Shown here piece after piece: positions 36,719 to 46,827 of a stretch of DNA of 64,000 nucleotides. The stretch is from the NCBI GenBank assembly GCA_019914945.1, contig CM034109.1, forward strand, positions 8,920,479-8,984,478, given 5' to 3'. The notes under the pieces were generated by a model, which saw nothing but the letters and a program-made list of their open reading frames with translations, had not been told where the DNA came from and ran no database searches. The stretch is from Typha latifolia. Taxonomy: Eukaryota; Streptophyta; Magnoliopsida; Poales; Typhaceae. The first letter of the stretch is position 1, and each line of letters begins with the position of its first letter. Both the position numbers and the translations under genes were made by a program.

Positions 36719-38176
36719 AAGAAAACAAGCAGAAGGCACGAACAGGATATCATGTTTCCAATATTGAAATAGAAACTATATCGGAAAGATGCTTAGGTTC
36801 TGACTGACCTTCAACTTTTAACAATTAGCACTTGTTGCATGTCTTTCCACTACTTTGCGCTTTCACAGAATTTTGTAATTCTTATGAATTATGGGACAAA
36901 ATTTTACTTTCAGTTAGAAACATAATATCGGTATTTATTATTGCTCTGGAGAATGCCTGGAGGAACATGCAAGCAGGTTTCTTTCTTGATCCTCACGTTG
37001 TCTTTTACTTAACGAAAGGGACCACCTAGATTATGGGTTGGGTTTTAATCTACTCTTAAAGTAATTGCAAGGTTAACTAGGATCCTGGGATGGTTACGCC
37101 TGAAAGCTGAGTGTGATAAGGCTTGAAACTAATGTAATTGCACTTAGATGATTTAAGGGTTTATATTGTACATTAGGAAATCATAAAACTTCACTTCTCT
37201 CTCAAATACTATTACCAACCTGCATTTAGAGAAATTTGCTGATGAGGTGACTCCTATATTCCCTACAACATAAGACATGCTTGAAATAAAAATGCCATCT
37301 CTTTCCAATAATAAAAACTCCATTTCTATTTGATATCGGAAGACCGTCTCTTTCCATTGCTGTATCAAAATGTAAGCACGAATCTTTTTTGGGTTAATCT
37401 ATTTTACTCCTCATGTTTTGGATCAAAATCACTTTACCATGAAACTCTGTTTTGTTTAAAAGATGAAACCCTTTATTCTTTATTATTCTTTTCAGTTGCT
37501 TGGAATTGGAAATCGGATGCAATTGTAATTTGAAATTATTAGCAGTTTAAATAAAAATTATTTAACCCTCTCGACTTTTATTTTGTATCGCTAAATCACT
37601 ATAAACTTTTTCTTTAAATACATAATTAATTAATAAAAGTATGATCATCTAAGTTATTTTATTCTCTATATTAACTATGTTTATATTTACAGTTCAATCA
37701 AAAGGGCAGAATAACTAGTGTTTGATCCGGTCAGCGACTAATATTGAATTCTTCCATCGATAACATCCAATTAGCCCATCTATGACCCAAAAATCATGTG
37801 GGCTGTTACAAGGACTAGAGACATCCAACAAGCTAATGAACACGGTCTTGCTTGTTCCTGCTCGTTTATTTATTTCTTTCTTCCAAGTCAACACCAAAAC
37901 TTGTAATAGAAAATAAACACACCCACAAGAAACAAGAAAGAAATCAAAACATTTTACCAAATAATCAGCAAGAATAAAGAGAATTAAACCAAAGAAAAAC
38001 GAATGCCAATTACGAGATCACATCAAAGTTAATTACAATTCGGAGATGTATCACGGGAGATAGAGAGAGAAAGAACCCGCGGATTAAAACGACTCCTCGT
38101 TGATGCCGATCTCATTGCGCGCCATCCCAACCTGTACACATCCAAATTTTCTATCACGATCCCTTCTGGTCGACTC
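36719..38176. other. Intergenic between convergent TMEM33-like and CML genes
   Basis: 3' UTRs of both genes lie here. The rest is AT-rich and featureless by eye. The short frames at 36832-37029 and 37715-37960 have no protein signature. Confidence 0.4.
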
Positions 38177-38665
38177 CTATGATACGGCGAGCCCCAGGAA
38201 ATCTAGCGCCGACTTCGCCATGACGGTGGCGAACTCGGAGAAGCTAATGACCCCGTCCCCGTCCGTGTCCGCCTCCCGCATCATCTGCGTCAGCTCGCAG
38301 AAGGTCAACGGCTGGCCCATCTTGGCCATCGACCTCGCCAGCTCCGCCGCAGAGATGTACCCGTTCCCGTCCCGGTCGAACGACCGGAACACCTCGAGGA
38401 GCTGCGCCTGGTCTACTAGGGTTTGCTGGGTCATCAGCGGCGCGATCGCGACGGCGAGCTCCTCAAACTCGACGGCGCCGTTTCCGTTGGCGTCCATGCT
38501 GGTGAGGAGGGCGTGGATCTGGTCGCCAGTGGGCTTCAGCCCGAGGGACCGGAGGAGCGCGGCGAGCTCGAGCTGGGTGAGGCTGCCGTCGCTGTCCATG
38601 TCGAACCGGCGGAAGATGTCGCGGAGTTGCTTTAGCTGCTCACCTTGGAGGAGCTTACCGCCCAT
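38177..38665 (-). CDS. CML16: Calmodulin-like protein, CML15/CML16 type
   Basis: Intronless GC-rich frame of 162 residues. It has four EF-hands with complete calcium loops beginning DMDSDGSLTQLE, DANGNGAVEFEE, DRDGNGYISAAE and DTDGDGVISFSE. The linkers LELAALLRSLGLKPTGDQI and AELARSMAKMGQPLT, and the ending KSALDFLGLAVS, match Arabidopsis CML15/CML16, which end in a closely similar FLGL sequence. It is a cytosolic/nuclear calcium sensor with no enzymatic domain. A cryptic GT..AG pair at 38185 and 38132 would replace the last two residues with 15 others and stop at 38084; the conserved unspliced end is preferred. Confidence 0.9.
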   Translation of the reverse strand: MGGKLLQGEQLKQLRDIFRRFDMDSDGSLTQLELAALLRSLGLKPTGDQIHALLTSMDANGNGAVEFEELAVAIAPLMTQQTLVDQAQLLEVFRSFDRDGNGYISAAELARSMAKMGQPLTFCELTQMMREADTDGDGVISFSEFATVMAKSALDFLGLAVS

Positions 38666-40751
38666 TTCGTTTCGCGGGGAAGAAATCGGCGGTTTGTAAT
38701 AGGAAGAGAGAGGAGGGGGAGGAGGGGTGGGGAGTTTATTGTGGGTAAAGGGAAGGAAGGTGGTTTTTTTTTTTTTTTGATTTATTAATTTCTATTATTA
38801 TATTTAGAAATTAATTTGTTTTTATTGTTAATAAATTAATGGTAAGGGTGAGGTGTTAGAAGACGCGTCGTCTCTGTGGTCGAGTCGGTGGAGATGGTCA
38901 GACACAAGAGAGTGGAGGGAAGAAAAGTTGACAGTGTAACCGGATCCAGATCTGATAACATTTATTCTTATCCGGGTTTTTGTTATCTAACACCGATTAA
39001 CTTAGTATAAGAGATAAGTAGGTTAGATAACTATCCATCATAAAGACCATCGGATCTGCATCTACATGCAGCGTGATGGCATATTGGCATAGCTTCTTTT
39101 TTTTTTTAACTTTGACTGAGTCCATTTAAGACGCAAACTCGTTTCTATAGGTGACCAAGATCTGCTTCTAAGTCTCCTCTAAGACCACAAACCTAATCCA
39201 AAAGGCTAGGATCCGAATCCAAAAGCAAGTGGCTCATCTCTTGTTTATTTCTATATAGATCTTTTTATTTATTTTCGCTATTCGTTAACTCTTTTAACTA
39301 TAGAAAATTTTAAAATATTATTTTTTTATTAAAAAATGAGATATGAATGTCACATGATACCATTTCTTTTTCTAAATTTAGAAGGAAAAAAGAGAGTAAA
39401 GTTAAAATTTTATTTTATTTTTGTGAATATTATTGGAAGGCAAGAGATTTCTATAATTTAGGAGGTCAAAGTGTAAAGAAAGAAGAAAAAAAAAAGAAAA
39501 CAACAAAGGTAGAGTAATTACATGTAGAAATGGAATAGCTCAAGGATTCTTAGTGTAACTTTTTGTTTCTTTCTAATTCAGATCTTTCTAGGAAGCTAAC
39601 ACCTGGTTGGTGTGGTTAGAATCTATCACAGCTAGATTTTTATTGTAAATTGCAGTAGTTTAGATGTGATTAAGATTGACTCCTTAATTTTTTAAGTTAA
39701 CATAATTTTAAGAACATGATGCCATAGATGGTGTTCGTGTTACTGCTGTCATTGATTGATTAATCTACAAAAAAAATTAGGATCGGATCTGGTCATGGTC
39801 TCTTTGACTTCAAAATTATAATGGAATTTTAGATCCATATTACAAATCTCTCTTCTTATATATATAAAAATATCTATAGATAATGAAGTTCCGAGTGGCC
39901 TCCCTACGTGAACTCTAGTTCCCCACTAACATAGTAACAGCATCCGTGGATATATCAAATTCTTTTCTTTAATAAAAAAATAAAAAGAAGTCCGATTCAG
40001 AGACTCAATGTAAGAGTTATTAATTAATATTAATTTTATAATGTGTGTAACCAGAATTTACAAAGAGATATGATTTTAATAGTTCAATCAAATGCACAAA
40101 TCCATTCTTTTTTCTTCCTAAAATATATGATTTTCATGATCCAACTGCAACAGTTATGCCTGTCATCCAATGCAAGGACGAAATTGATAATGAAATACTG
40201 GGGCTTACCAAGTTCTATTAAAGAAAAGAAAAGGAGAAAGGCTTCAAGAAAAAATTATTTCTTTCAAAGTAGATTGCACGGATGCACTTATAAACAATTA
40301 ATCTGCAATCTATAGAAAGATCTCTTGCAAAAAGAATCTACAAATGAGTATAAGGCAGGCCTCAAACTTAGAGATTTCTTTTCAGAGCATTGCTTGTTCC
40401 CAAAAAAATTCTAGTGACATGCTATCCATGACACTGTCTGTCGAAAATTTGTCAAGAATGGCAATAACTAATATATCTTTCAGACTACCTGTTTGGCCTG
40501 ACAGAATCTATCCAAGATCTTTACTATGATCCACATAGTTAATTGTACTACTAGAACTCAAGATTGAATTGTTGAATAGCAAAATAATGGTTGTATAGGA
40601 CGAAGATAAAACACCTATATGGTACAGAAACAAAGGCAAAAGCTTACATCTAATACCTAATCTTATCATGAGTTGTCTCTTAGCTCATACTAAGATATCA
40701 TTCTTAGCATAGAATGAGTCGTTAAAAATTAATACTTACCGTGCCGGTGAA
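38666..40751. other. Intergenic, AT-rich: CML upstream region and PPR 3' flank
   Basis: The first 200 bases upstream of the CML gene hold a purine-rich 5' UTR-like stretch and a T-run at 38764-38779. Several GATAA/TTATC motifs occur at about 38955-39030. Further on, the sequence is AT-rich. The frames at 40043-40529 have no protein signature. Confidence 0.4.
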
Positions 40752-42038
40752 TTATTGAGACTTTACGGTAGAGCCGACTGCACTGCAACCCGGTGATTTA
40801 GGTACTCCGCGTACTCTCATCAACTTCCTGACCCTGGCGCTGTCCTCCCACCTCCCCATTCCTGCATACATGTTCGACAGCATCACGTATGCCGGCGCAT
40901 GCCCGGCATCCATCCTTACCAGCCTCTCCGCCGTCCACTCCGCACAGTCCACGAAACCGTGCTCACAGCTCGCACTCAGCAGGCTCTTGAGCACTCTTTC
41001 GTCTGGCTCCATCGGCATTGACAAAACCATCTCCCACGCCTCTTCCACCTCCTTTGCTCGCGCGAGCACGTCGACCATGCACCCGTAATGCTCTCTTCTT
41101 GGCTCGATTCCATCCACCGTTCTCATTCGGTGGAAGATTTCACGTGCTTCGTCGACGAGCCCTGCATGGCTGCAGGCATGCAGCACCCCGATGTATGTCA
41201 CGTGGTCAGGCGCCAGCCCATGTCTCAACATATCGCCAAACAGCCGCAGCGCCTCCGTTCCATTCCCATGCGCCGCGAGAGCCGTGAGCATAGCCGTCCA
41301 TGCCGGCTGATCCCTGTGAGGCATTTCGTCGAACACTCGCCGAGCCGAATTTACGCGCCCGCACTTAGAGTACATTGTGAGCAGCGCAGTGCCAAGGGTT
41401 GACGTAAGAGGAAACACGACGACGGCGTTGCAATGCACGCGCTCGCCGTCGGCGAGCGCCCCGAGCCGCGCTGCGGAGGAGAGCACGGAGACAAGCCCAG
41501 CCTCGGTGGTGGCGGCGCCTGCAAGTCGGGCGCGGACGAAGGTCGCGAGGGCGTCGGCTTCCCGCCCGGCGTGGGAATACGCGGTGATTAGAGCGGCCCA
41601 TGTGATCGGATTTGGATTTGGCATTTCGTCGAACAGCTTGCGGGCTTCCTCGAAGCGGCCGCAGTGCGCCAAAGCGGAGAGGAGAGTGGTCTGGAGGACG
41701 ACATCGTCGTGAGGGTAAAAGTGGAAGATCTTAACGGCGGGGGAGAGGCGGGAGATGGAGGCGTAGGCAGAGATGAGAGCGGAGCGGAGGAAGGGGTCAT
41801 GGAGGAAGCAAAGCTTAGTGAGGTGGGAGTGGAGGATGGGGACGTTCTCGGGGAAGTATTTGGCAGCGCGGAGGAGGAAGGTGAAGGTGAACTTGTTGGG
41901 CTGAAAACCGGAGGGGAGCATGGAGCGGGCGTAGAGGGAGAGGGCCAGGAGGGGCGGGGAGCGACGGAGGACGGTGTTCCATTCGAACGTGGAACGTTGC
42001 GATGGCGATGGACTGCTAGGATTGTCCGATGAGGGCAT
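40752..42038 (-). CDS. Pentatricopeptide repeat protein, PLS class with E domain
   Basis: Intronless GC-rich frame of 428 residues. PPR motifs follow one another: SFYARSMLPS-like opening, HCGRFEEARKLFDEMPNPNP, ITWAALITAYSHAGREADAL, MYSKCGRVNSARRVFDEMPH, PAWTAMLTALAAHGNGTEAL and DHVTYIGVLHACSHAGLVDE. An E domain ends the protein (YVMLSNMYAGMGRWEDSARV, then GVPKSPGCS). There is no E+ or DYW domain. Proteins of this class bind specific sites in organelle transcripts and usually guide C-to-U editing with a deaminase supplied in trans. The N-terminus is not a clear transit peptide, so the organelle is undecided. The single exon is normal for this family. Confidence 0.88.
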   Translation of the reverse strand: MPSSDNPSSPSPSQRSTFEWNTVLRRSPPLLALSLYARSMLPSGFQPNKFTFTFLLRAAKYFPENVPILHSHLTKLCFLHDPFLRSALISAYASISRLSPAVKIFHFYPHDDVVLQTTLLSALAHCGRFEEARKLFDEMPNPNPITWAALITAYSHAGREADALATFVRARLAGAATTEAGLVSVLSSAARLGALADGERVHCNAVVVFPLTSTLGTALLTMYSKCGRVNSARRVFDEMPHRDQPAWTAMLTALAAHGNGTEALRLFGDMLRHGLAPDHVTYIGVLHACSHAGLVDEAREIFHRMRTVDGIEPRREHYGCMVDVLARAKEVEEAWEMVLSMPMEPDERVLKSLLSASCEHGFVDCAEWTAERLVRMDAGHAPAYVMLSNMYAGMGRWEDSARVRKLMRVRGVPKSPGCSAVGSTVKSQ

Positions 42039-42780
42039 ACCTGCATGCCACTACAAAGTCTCCAACCTATTATTAATCTCTCTTCTAGAAAAATGGCTCC
42101 ATACTTAAAACCTATTGAAATAAATTTGAACAATTCCTGTAGATATAGCATCGCAATTACACACAACGAAGAAAAAATGAACTGAAACAACCTGAATCGA
42201 TTCGATGGCATCTGCTAAATAAAATAATCCTCGTTCTCAGCTACATAACCAAACAGTACTGCATTAGCCATCTCTAGCCATAGCCATTGTTCCAAATGCA
42301 TTGAAGAGAAGCCGAGTTTGAGCTTTGCATTGACCGAGTTCCTGCAGCATAGAATGGGAAAGGCGTAGTGACACGAACCTTGGATCAATGGTCATGCAGA
42401 GAAATCGTCCTGGAATGTCGTCAAAAACCTTTTAATATTAAGAATCCTCTAATCGCCTTATTATCCTGACAATCCCGAGATATCACGAGTCCTAATATGG
42501 CAACTACTTGATATTATAAGTACATTGCAAGGGCCATGGTGATGAACATATGGTAAGAATTTGCCAATAAAGCACTTGAAACGTCTTACCTCCGGTGATC
42601 ATGATTTGCAGAGGCACTGTACAAACAACAAAACCCCTCTCAGATCCCTCGGGATCTCCAGTTTGAACCACAAAGCCATCTAAATTCAGTCATTTCTATG
42701 TATAAAAGACATACTCAAGTCGTGGATATATAAAATAAATAGAAATTTCGACAAAGGCTTTCATAGTTTTTTCTCTAAAG
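42039..42780. other. Intergenic upstream of the PPR gene
   Basis: This holds the PPR gene's presumptive promoter. No TATA box, gene or repeat was assigned with confidence. Confidence 0.35.
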
Positions 42781-42781
42781 T

Positions 42782-43560
42782 AGTGAAACACCCAAACCTC
42801 TAAATACACCGCGGTGATCTGTCAGTAATATGATTTCACAAGACACATAACAGCACAAGTTCATACCATAAATAAATTCAACTATGAAAGTCCGGATACA
42901 AGTTTCATAGGCCACAATAAGCCTTCAAGATACACATCCAAAATATAATTCTAAGGTCAAAAATACAACGTCAATCATAACGCCTTCGCAGAGGCTCAAT
43001 ACAACTAATAAACATACTGAAATAAAAAGACAGCTACTCATCGCTACCTGCACCTGCGTCTCCTAGCTCTAAAATAATGTCACCAAGAGGTGGTGAGCAC
43101 ACAGCTCAGCGAGTAGGATCCATACAATCTATAACAATAAAATCACAGGTGAATATCCAATCCATGCTAACAATAATAATACGCTTGACTAACTATGAGT
43201 TACTAAATCAATGCAATCAATAAGGACTATATGTCACTATACTGGAACATGCCAATTCCTAAACATATGAAGATAAGTCCACATAGATATAAAGTTTACG
43301 ACAATTTTTTATTCATATAAATCTCAATCATAGTGTTTACATGTTATGTACAGCAATAAAAGAATAGTTTAGTTATCTCATGCCACTAAGGCATTAATCA
43401 TATTTATCATAGCTCACCGAGTTATTCACCACACAAGATAAATAATCTCAAGAAAAATATAACCATCCATCATCTCATACATCGAGGGGATATATACACA
43501 TCTAGCGGTAATGCCACCTACACATGCATGGCGACACTACATGTGACCGGTTGTCTATGG
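42782..43560. repeat. LTR-like interspersed repeat
   Basis: The segment begins TGAAACACCCAAACC, resembling plant LTR starts (TG...ACACCC). It continues with CCGCGGTGATCTGTC, CTACCTGCACCTGCGTCTCC and GTGAGCACACAGCTCAGCGA, which recall LTR retrotransposon ends common in monocots. No second LTR, primer-binding site or coding part was found. It may be a solo LTR or a fragment, and its right end is undefined. Confidence 0.4.
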
Positions 43561-43599
43561 TCATCCTTAGGAGAATAAGAGTTATAGGATGCAAATGAC

Positions 43600-44990
43600 A
43601 CAAAGGGCTAGGCTAGGGGTATTGGGTTAGGCTTGAGGGGCCTTAGTGGGCTCGCAACCCAAAGGTTGGCAGAAATGGGCTGGGGGGTCCAACCATAGCC
43701 CACCAAAGGCTTGGTTGGTGGGCTGCGGTCTGTAGCCCACCCAACCCAAGCCTAGTGAGCTGCGGTCTGGATTGCAGCCCACAAGGGCTCAGTGGGCTAC
43801 GATCTGATCGAGGGGCTCAGTGGGGGGGTGTGGGGCTTAAACAACCCCACCCTCCCTTACTATCCCCTTCTGAGGGAGGAGATAGAGGGGGAGAGGGAAG
43901 TCCCAAGGGATACGATGCCGGCGGTGCGACACGAGGCGGCGGCGCAAGCACAAGCCCAACATTGTCGGCAGCGCAACACGAGTCCGAGAAGGTAAGCAAA
44001 GGGAAGAGAAAGAAAGAGGGGCACGAGTCCGAGGTAATTAAAGGGGAAGAAAAAGAAAGAGGGATAGGGGGATTAATGGAGGTGGAGAGGGTGGCCGAAG
44101 AGGAAGAAGAAAAAAGGAGAAGAAGAAATACGCGGTAGCAGGCTCTGATGCTTAGGGTTTTTTTTTAATCACCTAATTTTGGAGGAATTCGCTTTCCTCC
44201 CGTGGGTTCTTGGCTGTTTTGCATGCCTTCTCAAAATTTATTATCAAAGATTTTAATTATAAAAAAAAACAATAATCTAACTAAAATAATAAATTAACTA
44301 ATTTTTCTGTATTAATAAAATAAAATATGAATGAGAAAACTTGCCTCTCACGCTTATCCAAATAATTTCTGATTAAACAGTATATATATATATATATAAT
44401 TTCTGAAAAAACCGTAGCAGACCGTTTTTTCTTACCCTTCTCTTTAGGTTTTTTTTTATATAATTTTTTTTTTCTTTTGGTCTAGTATATATATATATAT
44501 ATTTTTCCTAATAAGATTCTAATAAGGATTATCATCCTTATGTTTATCTTTATTTATCTATTTATTTATTTTATTTTATTTTATTTTCGGTTATTACACT
44601 TCTCTTCCCTTCTCCATCCTTATCATTATTAATGTTTATCTTTATTTATCTATTTATATATTTTATTTTATTTTCGGTTATTATACTTCTCTCCCCTTCT
44701 CTATCCTTATCATTATTAATGTTTATCTTTATTTATCTATTTATTTATTTTATTTTATTTTCGGTTACACTTCTCTCCCCTTCTCTATCCTTATCATTTA
44801 TCTTTATTTATTTATCTATTTATTTATTTTATTTTATTTTTAATTATTACACTTCTCCTCTTCTCCTTTTCTTGGGCGTAAGTTTTCTCTCTTCTCCTCT
44901 TGTCCTTTTCTTGGGCGCAAGTTTTCTCAGCTGATTCCGTGAACTGGAGGGGTGCACGAGGGGAGGAGTAGAAGGTTCCTCTTTCTTATT
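43600..44990. repeat. Duplicated repeat unit, copy 1
   Basis: A GC-rich part (43600-43960), rich in AGCCCACC / GGTGGGCT motifs, is followed by a G/A-rich stretch. A (TA)n-containing AT-rich part follows, with a minisatellite at 44534-44870 and an end reading GTAAGTTTTCTC. The same order recurs at 45320-46930. The plus-strand frame 43755-44138 falls inside it and is low-complexity. Confidence 0.75.
44534..44870. repeat. Minisatellite array 1, unit about 77-87 bases
   Basis: Four units of (A)TGTTTATCTTTATTTATC followed by (TTTA)n, CGGTTATTACACTTCTC and CCTTCTCC/ATCC. Recurring CGGTTATTACAC-like anchors lie near 44588, 44675, 44761 and 44837, the last two degenerate. The same unit forms array 2. 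Confidence 0.9.
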
Positions 44991-45257
44991 GTTGCTTTTT
45001 TACTTTGTTTTCTTTCATAAGGAAAATTGCGGCTTATTGGTGCTTTTTCGCTTTAATTTACGCTTACGCAAGTAAAGCCATACGTAAGATTGGTGAACTA
45101 ATAAAATTAATTATCTTATTAGAGAATTTATGTTTAAGCGTATACATGAGTCAAGGGTCCCTAGGGTGAGTTCTATTTCATCCTAAAATTTATACTAATT
45201 TAGTGATAATAATTTGTCCTTATGGGAGTGGTTAGGTTAATAAATCAGGTAAAAATA

Positions 45258-45314
45258 GATAAACGGAGTTATATGGTTGAAATTTGGGGATAAACGGAGT
45301 TATATGGTTGAAAT
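45258..45314. repeat. 31-base tandem duplication
   Basis: GATAAACGGAGTTATATGG occurs at 45258 and again at 45289, each followed by TTGAAAT. The two copies are separated by five bases. It lies at the junction between the two copies of the larger duplicated unit. Confidence 0.9.
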
Positions 45315-45548
45315 GACCCCAAATGGACTAGGCTGTTGGTATTGGATTAGGCTTGAGCCTAACCCAATAAGCAAGAGGAGCCTTAGTGGGCTGGCAGCCC
45401 ACAAGGTTGGCAGAAATGAGCTAGGTCCAACCATAGCCCACCAAAGGCTTGGTTGGTGGGCCGCGGTCTGCAGCCCACCCAACCCAAGCCTAGTGGGCTA
45501 CGGTTTGGGGCTCAGTGGGGAAGACAGAGAGGAAAGGGAAGGCACAGG

Positions 45549-45683
45549 AGAAGATTTATCCCAGTGAGTTCCTCTTTAATTATCATTATTTACTATTCAA
45601 ATAATTTATATAAGAAGATTTATCCCAGCGAGTTCCTCTTTAATTATCATTATTTTACTATTTCAAATAATTTATATAAGAAT
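45549..45683. repeat. 63-base tandem duplication
   Basis: AAGATTTATCCCAG(T/C)GAGTT followed by CCTCTTTAATTATCATTATT occurs twice, starting near 45551 and 45614. Only a few bases differ. It lies inside copy 2, between the GC-rich and AT-rich parts. Confidence 0.9.
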
Positions 45684-46309
45684 AGCATAAATTTTTTTAA
45701 TCATCTTGGGTTGGGTTAAGTTTATGTAAAAGAAAGACTTTTCTGGTCTAATTATGATATATTATTAATATGATGGAAATTAGGTAATGTGAAAAGTTTT
45801 CGGTGGTAATTGTGTAATAATGTCTAAGGAGAAATTTGATCAGCGTAGAGATCCGACGGGTGGGATTATTTTCTGATTCAGACTCTCTCTTTTCTTATAT
45901 ATATTCGCTTCCCTCGGTTCTCAAGCTCTTTTGCTTCTTAACCACCTCTTCTTGCTCAAATCCACTAATCTTGTTGTCACACGTTGTCGAACCATGTAAC
46001 TTGAGATAATCCCTAGAGACATGAAGCCAAAGAAAACAAAATGTATTATAAAAGAAATAAAGTCAAAGATTTTAATTATTAAAAAAAAATCTAGGTAAAA
46101 TAATAAATTAACTATTTTTTCTGCATTAATTTCCTGGTTTCTGTTACAGTATCGTTTCTACTGTAGTAGAAACTTCTTCCGCCGTGGAAGTACGCACCTT
46201 CTTTTCTTTGGTTTTTCTTCTTTTATATAATTTTTTTTCTTTTCGTCTATGTATATATATATATATATTTTTTCTAATAAGATTCTAATAAGGATTATCA
46301 TCCTTATCA

Positions 46310-46800
46310 TTATTAATATTTATCTTTATTTATTTATTTTATTTTATTTTCGGTTATTACACTTCTTCCCTTCTTCATCCTTATCATTATTAATGTTTAT
46401 CTTTATTTATCTATTTATTTATTTTATTTTATTTTATTTTCGGTTTATTACACTTCTTACTTTCTCTATCCTTATTATTAATGTTTATCTTTATTTATCT
46501 ATTTATTTATTTTATTTTATTTTCGGTTATTACACTTCTCCCCTTCTCCATCCTTATCATTATTAATGTTTATCTTTATTTATCTATTTATTTATTTTAT
46601 TTTATTTTCGGTTATTACACTTCTCCCCTTCTCCATCCTTATCATTATTAATGTTTATCTTTATTTATCTATTTATTTATTTTATTTTATTTTCGGTTAT
46701 TACACTTCTCCGTTTTCTCCTAATATTTATCTTTATTTATCTATTTATTTATTTTATTTTATTTTCGGTTATTACACTTCTCCCCTTCTCCTTTTCTTGG
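46310..46800. repeat. Minisatellite array 2, unit about 74-91 bases
   Basis: Six units of the same sequence as array 1. CGGTTATTACAC anchors lie near 46350, 46441, 46523, 46608, 46692 and 46766. In one frame it reads as repeated FIFIYLFIYFILFSVITLL, a by-product of the repeat and not a protein. Confidence 0.92.
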
Positions 46801-46827
46801 GTACATAAAGTTTTCTCGGCGGGAGCC

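Noticed and set aside
41588..42211. 207-residue minus-strand frame overlapping the PPR gene
   Set aside because: Out-of-frame shadow; Ser/Pro-rich translation of the GC-rich PPR sequence.
43755..44138. 127-residue Gly/Glu/Arg-rich plus-strand frame
   Set aside because: It lies in the duplicated repeat unit, has low complexity and no homologous frame is kept in copy 2.
44632..44934. 100-residue plus-strand open frame with repeated hydrophobic FIFIYLFIYFILF
   Set aside because: It is the translation of minisatellite array 1; the same applies to the frames at 46249-46566, 46566-46808 and 46651-46923.
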